The notes: generated by a model from the letters alone, not told the origin. Numbered from the stretch's first letter, positions 18,115-26,653 are shown. The stretch: DNA of 53,789 nucleotides from an uncultured SAR116 cluster alpha proteobacterium (GCA_902632595.1 CACPDC010000013.1:1-53789), one strand, 5' to 3'. Program-made: numbers and translations.

Positions 18115-19114
18115 TCAAAAAATATGTGTATAATTCAGTAGATTTGGGGTAATGATTTCTTTGGAATCAGCTATCCAATGCCTTGTCTTTACTATGCCAT
18201 CTTTGAGTGACATTTTTGGTTTCCAACCGAGGGAGGAGAGGGCTTTATCCACACTCATGAAGTAACGTTGGTCTTTTCCTTTTCGTTCAGCTCCGATTGT
18301 AGTAAAATTTTCGTAATTAATTCCGCAACATTCAGCGATTTGTCTCACGAGGGACTTAATGGATATGCACTTAGTATCTGAGAAATGGTAGGATTCTCCG
18401 ATTTTTCCATGTTTGATTATTGCTTGAAGAGAAGAGATTATATCATCTTTATATATAAAAGCTCGTTCGGATAATCCTCCACCTTCCAAGATTAATTTTT
18501 GATTTGAAAGTGCGAGGAAAAGGGCTTTTGGAATTATTCTATAAATTTGTTGTCCGGGACCATAAAAATTTGCGTATCTAGAAATAATATAAGGAAACCC
18601 ATTTTCGTTATTTTTTAACTTTAAGTGCTGGTCAATTGTAGCATGGGAGAGTGCGTAGGGTGTTGAGGGATTAAAAGGGTGTTGCTCGGTGATTGTTTCC
18701 TCTACGGAACCAAAAACTTCTGGGGTAGATATTCTAATATATTTACAAAGGTAATCTTCCCAATTTAACCCATTTATTAATTCAGACTTTTTTGCAACAT
18801 TAGTGATATACCATTGCTCAGGGAATATCCAGCTTTGCGCAACCATTCCTTGGCCCATAAAGTCAATGATATAATCTGGTTTAAATTTGTTTATTTCTAA
18901 AATTAATCTTTCCGTGTCTGAAACAATATCAGCTTTTACCCATTTAAGTTTTTTTTGCTGTACGCAATTAATGCTAAATGGTGCAGTTGGTAGTTCTCTT
19001 CTAGCTATTGCCAGCAAGTTATGCCCCCCCTTGAAGAAGTGACTCAACGCAGGAGCGGCCTGCAAAAGACGTTGCACCCAAAATACAGTATTTTTTTTCG
19101 TTTCTTTCCATCAT
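18115..19114 (-). pseudogene. NAD-dependent sugar epimerase/4,6-dehydratase, frameshifted at a G7 tract (possible phase-OFF gene)
   Basis: From the ATG at 19114 the frame reads MMERNEKKYCILGATSFAGR, a proper Rossmann start, but hits a stop just after the G7 tract at 19024-19030. The rest lies in the other frame, starting GGHNLLAIARR and running to 18115. One G fewer restores a 332-residue extended SDR (LLQGGHNLLAIARR). Later motifs are STPEVFGSVEE, SRYANFYGPGQ and KDDIISSLQ. The catalytic YxxxK reads YALSH, with His for Lys, which may affect activity. A shorter frame from the GTG at 19077 would lack the whole dinucleotide-binding loop and is not a credible start. Confidence 0.85.
19024..19030 (-). 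repeat. Homopolymeric G7 tract inside the epimerase gene
   Basis: Seven C on the plus strand (G on the coding strand) near codon 30. Six G keep the gene open; the seven present close it. It is the second such tract in the same operon. Confidence 0.95.
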
Positions 19115-19129
19115 ATTTTCTTTTAGAAT

Positions 19130-19735
19130 TTAATCTGAGTTTATAATTTCGCAAAGGTCTCGAGAAATTGAGTGACCTAGTATAATCTGAAGGTCCTCGC
19201 TCAATTGCATATTATAGGTCTGGGTATAAATACAAATATCCAGCAATTTCTTCGAAGCACCGCCGTCAAATCCAAGGAATCCCGCAGTTTTTATGCCTAT
19301 TTTTCTTGCTGCTTTGAGGCAATTTATTATGTTTTGTGAATTGCCAGAGCCACTAAATGCAAGCAATAAGTCTCCTTCTTCTGCAAGAGTTTCAAGTTGC
19401 TTTGAATACACAAATTCATAACCTTCATCATTTGAAATTGCAGTTGATATAGAGGCATTGCTTGATAAAGAAATAGCTTTCAAGCCCTTATTATTATTCG
19501 TTTTCCCTAAACCATAAATTAAGTCATTTGCTAGGTGCGTTGCGTTAGCTTCGCTACCACCATTTCCTATTAGGTAGACAGTTTTTTTATCCTTCCAACA
19601 GTAGTAAAGCGCGTCTCTTAACTGAGTTACTGAATTCACATCTATATTTTTCAATAGAGAGATCATTTCCTCCAAGTAAAGATTTATGTTGGAAGAAAAT
19701 ACTAATGGTTTTATTTGCTTATATTCATTTGGCAT
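19130..19735 (-). CDS. GmhA-like SIS-domain phosphosugar isomerase
   Basis: A 201-residue SIS-domain protein. Motifs: YLIGNGGSEANATHLANDL, AISNDEGYEFVYSKQLE, LLLAFSGSGNSQNIINCLK and the C-terminal LSEDLQIILGHSI with Glu/His like GmhA active-site residues. GmhA converts sedoheptulose 7-phosphate to D-glycero-D-manno-heptose 7-phosphate. The divergent kinase-nucleotidyltransferase genes at 20894-23076 could then complete a nucleotide-heptose route. I prefer the ATG at 19735, five bases after AGGA; the ATG at 19747 overlaps the upstream stop and adds four residues. Confidence 0.8.
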   Translation of the reverse strand: MPNEYKQIKPLVFSSNINLYLEEMISLLKNIDVNSVTQLRDALYYCWKDKKTVYLIGNGGSEANATHLANDLIYGLGKTNNNKGLKAISLSSNASISTAISNDEGYEFVYSKQLETLAEEGDLLLAFSGSGNSQNIINCLKAARKIGIKTAGFLGFDGGASKKLLDICIYTQTYNMQLSEDLQIILGHSISRDLCEIINSD

Positions 19736-19746
19736 GAGTATCCTCA

Positions 19747-20730
19747 TTAGGCAGATAATTTGTATTCGTTTTTCTTGTTTTCAGGACTTAAATTATTGGT
19801 CTGCATCCAACTAACTGTATGCCACTGAGGTTCATTTTTGAGCTGATTTGTTTTCCAAGCATCACAAATTTCAGAAATTGCGTCTGCCACAGTTTTTTTA
19901 GGTTTGAATCCTACGCTTAATAATTTGTCTGAACACAAACGGTAGGATCTGGGGTCATTTGATGTTTCTACGACTATCTCAGCTCCTGTCTTTTTCGAAA
20001 CAATATTTGCAATATCAATAATTTTTAAATTTTCAAAACCTGCATTAAAAACCCCATTTAATTTATTTTCGTTGGCAACAAAAAAGGCATAAAGGTTAGC
20101 AAGATCATCAATATGAATATTTGGTCGAACCTGCTCACCGCCTAACACTGTAATATTGTTGTTTTCTAATGCCTGAGTAGTAAGCATGTTTACAGCAACA
20201 TCCAATCGCATCCTCGGTGATAGTCCGCAAACAGTAGCTGGCCTAATTATGATTAGGTTAAATTTATCGTCGTAACTCTGGAGTATTCTCTCAGCGCACA
20301 TTTTGGTTTTATTGTATGTGGAAATGGGTACCAATTCCTCTGTTTCAGTAACTTTTGGGGCATCGCTGAGTCCGTAAACACTTCCAGACGATGCATATAT
20401 AAAGTTCTTCACTTTGGCTCCGGCCGCTTTTTCAGCAAATTGTTTGGTAGCTAAAACAGATATTTCCCAAGTTTGTGTTGGGTCTAAATCGCCACTGGGA
20501 TCATTTGCTATAGAGGCTAGGTGAATTACTGTATCAAAACCCTCTAAAGAAATGCCTCTAAGGTTCCTTATATCGCCTTTTAGGATTTTTAAATTTGAAT
20601 GTTTAGGAAGAAAATTACCAAACCACATAGTATCAAATACAGTTACTCTATGTCCGAGATTTAAAAGAAGTGGGACAATTTTGCTTCCTTTGTAACCACA
20701 ACCACCAGTTATAAATATATTTTTTTGCAT
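19747..20730 (-). CDS. NAD-dependent sugar-nucleotide epimerase/dehydratase
   Basis: A 327-residue extended SDR. The N-terminus has FITGGCGYKGSKIVPLLL, followed by GDIRNLRG, SSGSVYG and the catalytic YNKTK. The C-terminal half has RPNIHIDDLANLYAFF and FNAGFEN, typical of the substrate-binding lobe. It is the first gene of the long minus-strand operon. A perfect sigma-54 element lies about 30 bases upstream, and GAGGAT serves as ribosome site. With a GmhA-like isomerase next, modification of a nucleotide-activated heptose is plausible, but hexose substrates are equally possible. Confidence 0.8.
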   Translation of the reverse strand: MQKNIFITGGCGYKGSKIVPLLLNLGHRVTVFDTMWFGNFLPKHSNLKILKGDIRNLRGISLEGFDTVIHLASIANDPSGDLDPTQTWEISVLATKQFAEKAAGAKVKNFIYASSGSVYGLSDAPKVTETEELVPISTYNKTKMCAERILQSYDDKFNLIIIRPATVCGLSPRMRLDVAVNMLTTQALENNNITVLGGEQVRPNIHIDDLANLYAFFVANENKLNGVFNAGFENLKIIDIANIVSKKTGAEIVVETSNDPRSYRLCSDKLLSVGFKPKKTVADAISEICDAWKTNQLKNEPQWHTVSWMQTNNLSPENKKNEYKLSA

Positions 20731-20761
20731 AATTTGGGATCCTCAATATTTCAATCCATTC

Positions 20762-20777
20762 TGCAAATTTAATGCCA
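20762..20777 (-). promoter_or_regulatory. Sigma-54 promoter for the 12-gene glycan operon
   Basis: On the minus strand this reads TGGCATTAAATTTGCA, with GG and GC 12 bases apart and both core blocks intact. The expected start near 20751 precedes GAGGAT and the ATG at 20730. It is divergent from a second element at 20816-20831. Confidence 0.75.
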
Positions 20778-20815
20778 AATAACAGCAATTTTATTAAATA
20801 TTGAATTGGGATTTC

Positions 20816-20831
20816 TGGCATAGAAAGTGCA
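20816..20831 (+). promoter_or_regulatory. Sigma-54 promoter for the kinase-nucleotidyltransferase pair
   Basis: The element TGGCATAGAAAGTGCA has GG at 20817-20818 and GC at 20829-20830, with the correct 12-base separation; the -12 block is GTGC instead of TTGC. Expected start near 20842. Confidence 0.65.
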
Positions 20832-20893
20832 TTAGTTATGGCATACAGAATTCTAGAAAGTAGTTGAATATTACTGGGAGTATTTATCTAGAG

Positions 20894-22366
20894 ATGGGGC
20901 AAGTTAAAAAGATTGCATTTATAGATGATGGTTCTGAAACAACATTTGTTTCGGGTGTGTTCAATATACTTCATCCTGGGCACCGAAGATTTTTAGATTT
21001 CGCCGCTAGCCAAAATAAAAAACTCATTATTGGTGTTTTGTCGGATAAGATAGCAGGAGAAAAGTCTTTCATGCCAGAGGATGTAAGACTAGCTGCTGTA
21101 AAGGCTTATTCAAAGCTAGCGCATGTGGTACTAATAAACGGTGACCTTAAAAAAGTATTAAACGATTTTAGACCGAGCCTTGTAATTAAGGGACCTGAAT
21201 ACAAGGACCAAATTAACGACGAAGAGATTATTAAGGCTTGGGGTGGAGCACTAATTTTTAGTGCAGGTAATGAAAAAACTGGAACAACAGTTGAATTTGT
21301 GAACTCTGATTTTCAGGTTCCTTGGAAAACAAAAGAAGTAAGAGAATATATCCACAGACGCCAAATATCAAAGTCAACAATAATTAAGTTAATTGAAAAT
21401 TTTAATAAAGTTGAAGCGATAACAATTGGGGATGTTATTTTGGATGTGTATCAATATTGCCGTCCTCTGGGAATGAGTAAAGAGGACCCTACCATCGTTG
21501 TTCAACCTACTAGAGAAGAAAAATATCTAGGAGGGGCAGGTATTGTTGCAGCTCATGCAAGAGCACTTAATTCTCGCGCCAGATTAGTCTCAGTAGCGGG
21601 TAGAGACCTAAGTAGCAAAATTATAGCACAATTTTTATCACAATATGATGTAAATGATAGTGTTATAATTGATGCCTCTCGGAAAACTACAACAAAAACT
21701 AGGTTAAAATGTGAAGGTAAAACTCTACTAAGAGTATCAGACTTAATTGAAGATCAAATATCAAAAAATATGACCTTGAACGTTATAAACGAGGTAAAAA
21801 AACATATCGTTTCCACTAATGTGATAATTTTTTCTGATTTTAATTATGGAATTCTTCCCCAGTATTTAGTTGAAGAACTCTCCAAACTTGCTTTTAAAAA
21901 AGGGGTAATAACCACTGCGGATAGTCAATCATCATCACAATTTGGCGATATCAGTAGATTTAAAAATATGAGTCTGATTACTCCAACAGAACATGAAGCG
22001 CGCTTAGCTCTAAATGATAAAGAATCTGGGATAGTTTCTGTTGCTTATAAATTGATAAAAAAGTCAAAAGCAAAAAATGCTTTTATAACATTGGGCGAGG
22101 ACGGGGTTTTGATCCAAGACGGAAAAAACGTTGAGAGTGCAGATGGTGTAGATAGGTTACCAGCTTTATCAAAAATATGTCGTGATAACTCTGGAGCAGG
22201 GGACTCTATGTTGACTGTAGCCTCATTAGCATTGGCCCAAGGGGCAGATATTTGGCATGCAGCTTTTATCGGCTCAATTGCATCCGGGATCCAAGTCTCG
22301 TCAATTGGAAATAAGCCGATATCTTCAGATTCATTGATGAAAGCAATTTACTCATGCGCGTCTTAA
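20894..22366 (+). CDS. Fused sugar nucleotidyltransferase / PfkB kinase, reversed HldE domain order
   Basis: A 490-residue fusion. The N-terminal domain (about 1-150) is a cytidylyltransferase-like fold with FNILHPGHRRFLDFA, the HxGH catalytic motif. The C-terminal domain (from about residue 170) is a PfkB/ribokinase-type kinase starting ITIGDVILDVYQY, with GGAGIVAAHARAL and the catalytic DNSGAGDSML near residue 434. Escherichia coli HldE has the kinase first and the nucleotidyltransferase last, so the order here is inverted. The likely role is phosphorylating a heptose 7-phosphate at C1 and perhaps activating it. I chose the ATG at 20894; a TTG at 20864 would add ten non-conserved residues. 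Confidence 0.82.
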   Translation: MGQVKKIAFIDDGSETTFVSGVFNILHPGHRRFLDFAASQNKKLIIGVLSDKIAGEKSFMPEDVRLAAVKAYSKLAHVVLINGDLKKVLNDFRPSLVIKGPEYKDQINDEEIIKAWGGALIFSAGNEKTGTTVEFVNSDFQVPWKTKEVREYIHRRQISKSTIIKLIENFNKVEAITIGDVILDVYQYCRPLGMSKEDPTIVVQPTREEKYLGGAGIVAAHARALNSRARLVSVAGRDLSSKIIAQFLSQYDVNDSVIIDASRKTTTKTRLKCEGKTLLRVSDLIEDQISKNMTLNVINEVKKHIVSTNVIIFSDFNYGILPQYLVEELSKLAFKKGVITTADSQSSSQFGDISRFKNMSLITPTEHEARLALNDKESGIVSVAYKLIKKSKAKNAFITLGEDGVLIQDGKNVESADGVDRLPALSKICRDNSGAGDSMLTVASLALAQGADIWHAAFIGSIASGIQVSSIGNKPISSDSLMKAIYSCAS

Positions 22367-23076
22367 TATTAGCTGCTGGATTGGGTGCAAGGTTAAGACC
22401 AATTACAAATAAAATACCAAAATGCCTTGTAAAGGTTGGTAATAAGCCAATGTTAGAACATTGGTTAGAAAAATTAAGCAATATTAAAATACCGCCAAAA
22501 GAGGTTTATATTAACTTACATTATAAGAAAAAACAGGTTGAAAATTTCCTACAAACTTATAACTCGGGTTTCCCTATCTTTAAAATTTTTGAGAAAGAAC
22601 TAAGGGGTACAGGAGGCACTTTTTTGAGTCTAATTGATAAAAAACCTGATGATGATTTACTAGTTATTCACTGTGATAATTTTTACGATGCAAGTTTAGA
22701 TGATTTTTTAGTAAAGTCACAGAGTGCTATCGATGATTTGAATTTTGATTTGGCTCTTCTTTCTTTTCGGACCAAAGATAAAAAAAATTGTGGTACGATG
22801 GAAGTTGATAAAGATGGAAAAATATTGCGCTTCTGGGAGAAAATAGAGACGTCTCCGTCAAATCTGGCAAATGGAGCAGTCTACTTTTTTTCTAAAAGAA
22901 TTATCTCTAACCTTAGAAAAAAGCGCTTGCAATTTCATGATATTGCCAAGGATTTGATAGAACCTTTGGACAGAAAAATTTTTTGTTATGAGGCTCATGA
23001 TTATTTCTGCGATATTGGCACACTCGCTTCTCTAAATGAAACCAGGGAATATTTATCGTCTAAGGGCATTTATTGA
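22354..23076 (+). CDS. Sugar-1-phosphate nucleotidyltransferase (HddC/RmlA-like)
   Basis: A 240-residue NTP-transferase domain protein. Signature LILAAGLGARLRPITNKIPK is at the N-terminus, VIHCDNFYDASLDDF supplies the metal-binding aspartate and HDYFCDIGTLASL the C-terminal motif. It overlaps the upstream kinase fusion by 13 bases, so the two are co-translated. HddC uses GTP to make GDP-D-glycero-alpha-D-manno-heptose; the size and start are close to HddC, but the nucleotide cannot be decided from sequence reading. Stop is 47 bases from the convergent dioxygenase gene. Confidence 0.8.
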   Translation: MRVLILAAGLGARLRPITNKIPKCLVKVGNKPMLEHWLEKLSNIKIPPKEVYINLHYKKKQVENFLQTYNSGFPIFKIFEKELRGTGGTFLSLIDKKPDDDLLVIHCDNFYDASLDDFLVKSQSAIDDLNFDLALLSFRTKDKKNCGTMEVDKDGKILRFWEKIETSPSNLANGAVYFFSKRIISNLRKKRLQFHDIAKDLIEPLDRKIFCYEAHDYFCDIGTLASLNETREYLSSKGIY

Positions 23077-23123
23077 TTAGAATTGAGGAAACTTTAAAAA
23101 GCGTTTCAAAATTCGTCTTTAAA

Positions 23124-23900
23124 TTAGCATTTATTTAATTCAACAAAATATGGCTTGCCAGATGCAGCATGAAACGTTTTTGCCGCCTCTATTTTATAAT
23201 CTTTCTTCGCTATAATGCGAAAATCGACTGAGAAACGAATTTTTTCATCATAGTTCGTTGCAGCCCCATGAATAAGATTTCCTGAGAATACCGAGCTACA
23301 TCCCTCCGGAACCAACATTGGTTCGCTTTTGTTCAAATCTACCCCTGACACGATTTCTTTAGGAGCATAAAGTAAACCTACTTTATTCCTATCACTGCCT
23401 TTTTTTGTTAGATCAGAAACTTGAGATTTGAGCTTTATTTTGTCATCAGGAATTGTTTGTGAATCCGGAATATACCTTAGAGTATTGAATTCTGTCACAT
23501 TCAATATTGGAGTCCAGACATTTATTGAATCTTCCATATTAGGCCCATAGAACGACTCTCTATGCCAGCCAATAGCCTCCTCAGTTATATTAATTTGAGG
23601 TCTGGTTGCCCTCAGATATAAATTTGATTGAATAAGGAATTCCTCATAGTCCACATACTGATTGAGGTCATCAAAAATTTGTGTCACTATTTTGTGAACA
23701 TATTCCTTCTTGTTCAATTCATCTTGAACCTCACGTAAATGGTTATGATAAGATTCTTTATCTTTTGGAAAAGATGTTAATTTTGAATCTGAAAACTGAT
23801 TTGTCACTATAGCTCTTATTTCATTTAAAGTTTTAAGGTTTGAATGTTTTGCGAAGTGTATGGATGAGCTGTCTAGTACTATCTTGTTGAAATGATTCAT
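23124..23900 (-). CDS. Fe(II)/2-oxoglutarate dioxygenase, PhyH-like
   Basis: A 258-residue protein with a probable double-stranded beta-helix fold. The metal triad appears as H and E in GWHRESFYGPN (HxE variant) plus the distal H in GNLIHGAATNYDEKIRFSVDFR, whose arginine would bind 2-oxoglutarate. PhyH-family enzymes hydroxylate small molecules and are found modifying sugars and lipids. It follows the methyltransferase by 41 bases on the same strand and presumably shares its sigma-54 promoter. A role in late tailoring of the flagellar glycan is an inference from position. Confidence 0.7.
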   Translation of the reverse strand: MNHFNKIVLDSSSIHFAKHSNLKTLNEIRAIVTNQFSDSKLTSFPKDKESYHNHLREVQDELNKKEYVHKIVTQIFDDLNQYVDYEEFLIQSNLYLRATRPQINITEEAIGWHRESFYGPNMEDSINVWTPILNVTEFNTLRYIPDSQTIPDDKIKLKSQVSDLTKKGSDRNKVGLLYAPKEIVSGVDLNKSEPMLVPEGCSSVFSGNLIHGAATNYDEKIRFSVDFRIIAKKDYKIEAAKTFHAASGKPYFVELNKC

Positions 23901-23941
23901 ATTTAAGTCTCTCTTTCAATTGTTTAAAAATTTATTACTTT

Positions 23942-24601
23942 TTAGGGGAGAAACCAATAGTAGTCCCCAGTATATCCAGCGATATCAAATAAATTCTTCC
24001 ATTCATCTACATGTAATATAGTCTTTGCTGTAAGATTCCATGCAAACATCGCTTTTTTTTCGGTTTCGTTATTGTAGGCATCAACGGTAATGAAAGAACC
24101 CTTCTTTGTGACCCTCTCAATTTCGCTTAGGGATTTGATACATTCTTTTTTATCAACATTATGGACAGTGGTTATAGAAAAACTAAAGTCAAAAGACTTA
24201 TCCTCGAAGGGCAAATCACGACAATCTCCAATTTGCAAAAATTCCTTAACTCTCGGATGACCATGATTTATAGCGTATTCAGATATATCTATTCCGCTTA
24301 CTTTTAAAGTAGGGTTGTTATTAAGAAAATCATTAAGCATAAATCCTTTTGCACAGCCAATATCTAATATGCTATCATTATTTCCTATTCCAAAATGATC
24401 GTTAAAATCGGGTATAACTGGTGCCCAGTATTTAGCATCATAGGTAAATCCGCCATACCCAGTATCTCTCGAACAATCAAAAAAATCCTTGCCAAATTCT
24501 CGAGCAATTTGACGATGTTGATCTGTTTTTGATTTCAATCTTGCGAAAGGATCCCGTTTTGTTTTGGGATAATTTTTCATTAAATCTATTTCTATTCCCA
24601 T
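23942..24601 (-). CDS. Class I SAM-dependent methyltransferase
   Basis: A 219-residue single-domain methyltransferase. SAM motif SILDIGCAKGFMLNDF lies near residue 75, with the ribose-binding acid in VSGIDISEYAI and post-motifs IGDCRDLPFEDKSFDFSFS. Unlike the two C-methyltransferases upstream, it has no zinc head or C-terminal domain, so O- or N-methylation is more likely. The ATG at 24601 lies 26 bases after the expected start of a sigma-54 promoter. Confidence 0.8.
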   Translation of the reverse strand: MGIEIDLMKNYPKTKRDPFARLKSKTDQHRQIAREFGKDFFDCSRDTGYGGFTYDAKYWAPVIPDFNDHFGIGNNDSILDIGCAKGFMLNDFLNNNPTLKVSGIDISEYAINHGHPRVKEFLQIGDCRDLPFEDKSFDFSFSITTVHNVDKKECIKSLSEIERVTKKGSFITVDAYNNETEKKAMFAWNLTAKTILHVDEWKNLFDIAGYTGDYYWFLP

Positions 24602-24637
24602 GAAAATCTCTAAACAATTAATTATGATAATGATTAA

Positions 24638-24653
24638 TGCAATTTTATTGCCA
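24638..24653 (-). promoter_or_regulatory. Sigma-54 promoter for methyltransferase and dioxygenase
   Basis: On the minus strand this reads TGGCAATAAAATTGCA, with GG and GC 12 bases apart and a full TTGCA. Expected start near 24627. It lies right after the alcohol dehydrogenase gene, so the two tailoring genes can be expressed apart from flgKL. Confidence 0.72.
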
Positions 24654-24686
24654 AAAGCATTGAAGATAAATTTTTATGATAGATTG

Positions 24687-25736
24687 TTATTCAGGCATTA
24701 AAATAAGGCCTCTTGTTATTTTTCGATTTTCTAAATCATTAAAGGCGCTATTAATATCTTCCAACTTGTATTCATTGGAAATCAAATTTGACAAATCTAG
24801 AATTCCATCCTCATGCATCTTGTCTAAGATAGGAATATCCTTATCAGGAAAACTCTTGCCTCCCCAGCTTCCACGAATTTTTTTACCACATATTAATTCG
24901 AAGGGGTCTATACAAATTTTTTCTCCCTTTTTGGGATGAGATGCAAAAATTAGTTCTCCCGCAGTGGGTTCCAACAGGCACATTCCTAATTCTATAGTTG
25001 ATGCATTTCCGGCTGCTTCAACAACATAATCTGCTCCGCCTCTTTTACAAATTTCTGCAACCATTTTTTTTAACGTTGGTTCATTTGCTTTGAGGGTGTG
25101 GGTTGCACCCATTTTTTTTGCTAAATCTAATTTCTCACTTTCTATATCTATAGCGATTAGACTTCTTGGTTTTTTGTGTTTGGCGGCCATCAAAGCACTT
25201 AGTCCTATTCCTCCTAGTCCGATAACGACGATATCAGAATTTTCTTTTGGTTTAAGTTCATTCAGAATAATACCTGCACCAGTCGGTAAAGCGCATCCAT
25301 AAAGCACGCTTTCTTTAGATGGAGTATTTTTTGGTTTTTTATATACGCGATTTTCTGAAACAATAGAATAATTTGAAAATGTAGTTACTGGCCCTGAATT
25401 AATTTCTCCCAATGTGTTGCTGTGGAGTTTTGTTCCTAATTCGTTTAAACCATTTCCCTTTATCCATCCGAGAATTACTTCATCACCCTTTTTTATTTTT
25501 GTTACGCTTGGACCAAGATCAATCACCGTCCCAACACCCTCATGACCAAGTAAATGAGGTAAATATTTATCATCGCCCCTATGACCTCTTGCTTCCATAA
25601 GTTGGCTATGACAAAGACCAGCAAAATGTATCTTTACCAAAACCTGACCGCTTCTTAGTTTTGGTAATTTTAAATCATTTAGGATTTTTAATGGTTGACC
25701 TGAGTTTACAAGAACGGCAGCAGTTATAAATTCCAT
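24687..25736 (-). CDS. Zinc-dependent alcohol dehydrogenase family protein (MDR)
   Basis: A 349-residue medium-chain dehydrogenase. Catalytic zinc ligands appear in AGLCHSQLMEA (Cys) and LLGHEGVGTVIDLG (His-Glu); the NAD-binding loop is VVIGLGGIGLSALMAA with IAIDIESEKLDLAKKMG (an acidic residue favouring NAD). The structural-zinc cysteine cluster is absent. It starts only 4 bases after the flgL stop, so it is read as the last gene of the flg operon. Its substrate is unknown. Its place between flgL and a tailoring methyltransferase suggests a sugar-alcohol or keto-sugar. Confidence 0.82.
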   Translation of the reverse strand: MEFITAAVLVNSGQPLKILNDLKLPKLRSGQVLVKIHFAGLCHSQLMEARGHRGDDKYLPHLLGHEGVGTVIDLGPSVTKIKKGDEVILGWIKGNGLNELGTKLHSNTLGEINSGPVTTFSNYSIVSENRVYKKPKNTPSKESVLYGCALPTGAGIILNELKPKENSDIVVIGLGGIGLSALMAAKHKKPRSLIAIDIESEKLDLAKKMGATHTLKANEPTLKKMVAEICKRGGADYVVEAAGNASTIELGMCLLEPTAGELIFASHPKKGEKICIDPFELICGKKIRGSWGGKSFPDKDIPILDKMHEDGILDLSNLISNEYKLEDINSAFNDLENRKITRGLILMPE

Positions 25737-25740
25737 AGTC

Positions 25741-26643
25741 TTACCTTAAAAAATCAAATAAACTTTGTTGGCCTATTTTTGCAAATGCTTGAGTGGCAGC
25801 ATCTCTGTTAATGAGCATGGTTTGTAACTCAGTTACTAATTTTGTAATGTCTGCATCTTCTAATTCAGACAGATTTTCTGACATAATAATTTGCCGGTGA
25901 TGTAGAGCCTCTTCTTGTATGCTTGCTTTATTTAATTGAGCGCCGATATAAGTTTGCTGCAGGGTAAAGTGTTCAATGCCTCTCTGAAGATCGGTTATAG
26001 CTACGTCAGGAAAATCTCCATCGTCAAAAGCATCTTCTATTGCTTCAATTACTCTAAAAACACTTTTGTGATCGTTCTCAGAGGGGACTCTGAGGAACGC
26101 AGTAGCGCCATCAATCCCAGTAATAATTGTCATATTTTCAGCAATTTTTAAAAAGTTCTGACCTCTGTCGCCCATATATTGAATATTACCGTCAAGATCT
26201 TTGGCAAATGCGTTCTTATTCACTTTATACCCTGCAAATAATGCCTGTCCGGAGGCATCCTCGGTATTAACAACTTGAAACATCGCCTCTTTTAACTGTG
26301 TAATTTCCATCTTTATGGCCGCACGGTCAGAAGGTGTATGAATGTCATTCTCAGCTTGGATGGTAAGTTCATAAATACGGGTAAGGATATTTACGGTTTG
26401 TTCCATTGCTCCTTCAGTAAGTTCTAGTTTATTTTTTGCTCTATCAATATTATCGAGATATCGAGCCAGTTCCTGTTTTTGTTCCTTAGCAACAGATATA
26501 TTGACCGCCGCTATTGGATTGTCAGAGGCTTTCAGCAAATCTTTTCCGGTTGCTATTCTAGCCTGACGATTCTGAATTTCACCATGTAACTCGCTTAGGC
26601 GTTCAAGGGTTTGTTGGTTAAATAATTTTGTACTAATTTGCAT
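25741..26643 (-). CDS. flgL: Flagellar hook-filament junction protein FlgL
   Basis: A 300-residue flagellin-like protein. The N-terminal coiled-coil begins MQISTKLFNQQTLERLSEL with RIATGKDLLKASDNP, the conserved junction-protein segment. The C-terminal helix ends NRDAATQAFAKIGQQSLFDFL. FlgL forms the second junction layer between the hook and filament and is exported by the flagellar type III system without a signal peptide. It follows flgK by 10 bases. Confidence 0.93.
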   Translation of the reverse strand: MQISTKLFNQQTLERLSELHGEIQNRQARIATGKDLLKASDNPIAAVNISVAKEQKQELARYLDNIDRAKNKLELTEGAMEQTVNILTRIYELTIQAENDIHTPSDRAAIKMEITQLKEAMFQVVNTEDASGQALFAGYKVNKNAFAKDLDGNIQYMGDRGQNFLKIAENMTIITGIDGATAFLRVPSENDHKSVFRVIEAIEDAFDDGDFPDVAITDLQRGIEHFTLQQTYIGAQLNKASIQEEALHHRQIIMSENLSELEDADITKLVTELQTMLINRDAATQAFAKIGQQSLFDFLR

Positions 26644-26653
26644 AATATAAATC

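Noticed and set aside
23088-23107. Bidirectional terminator between the convergent genes at 23076 and 23124
   Set aside because: GAAAC and GTTTC can pair, but the stem is five bases with a ten-base loop and there is no U tract directly after it.
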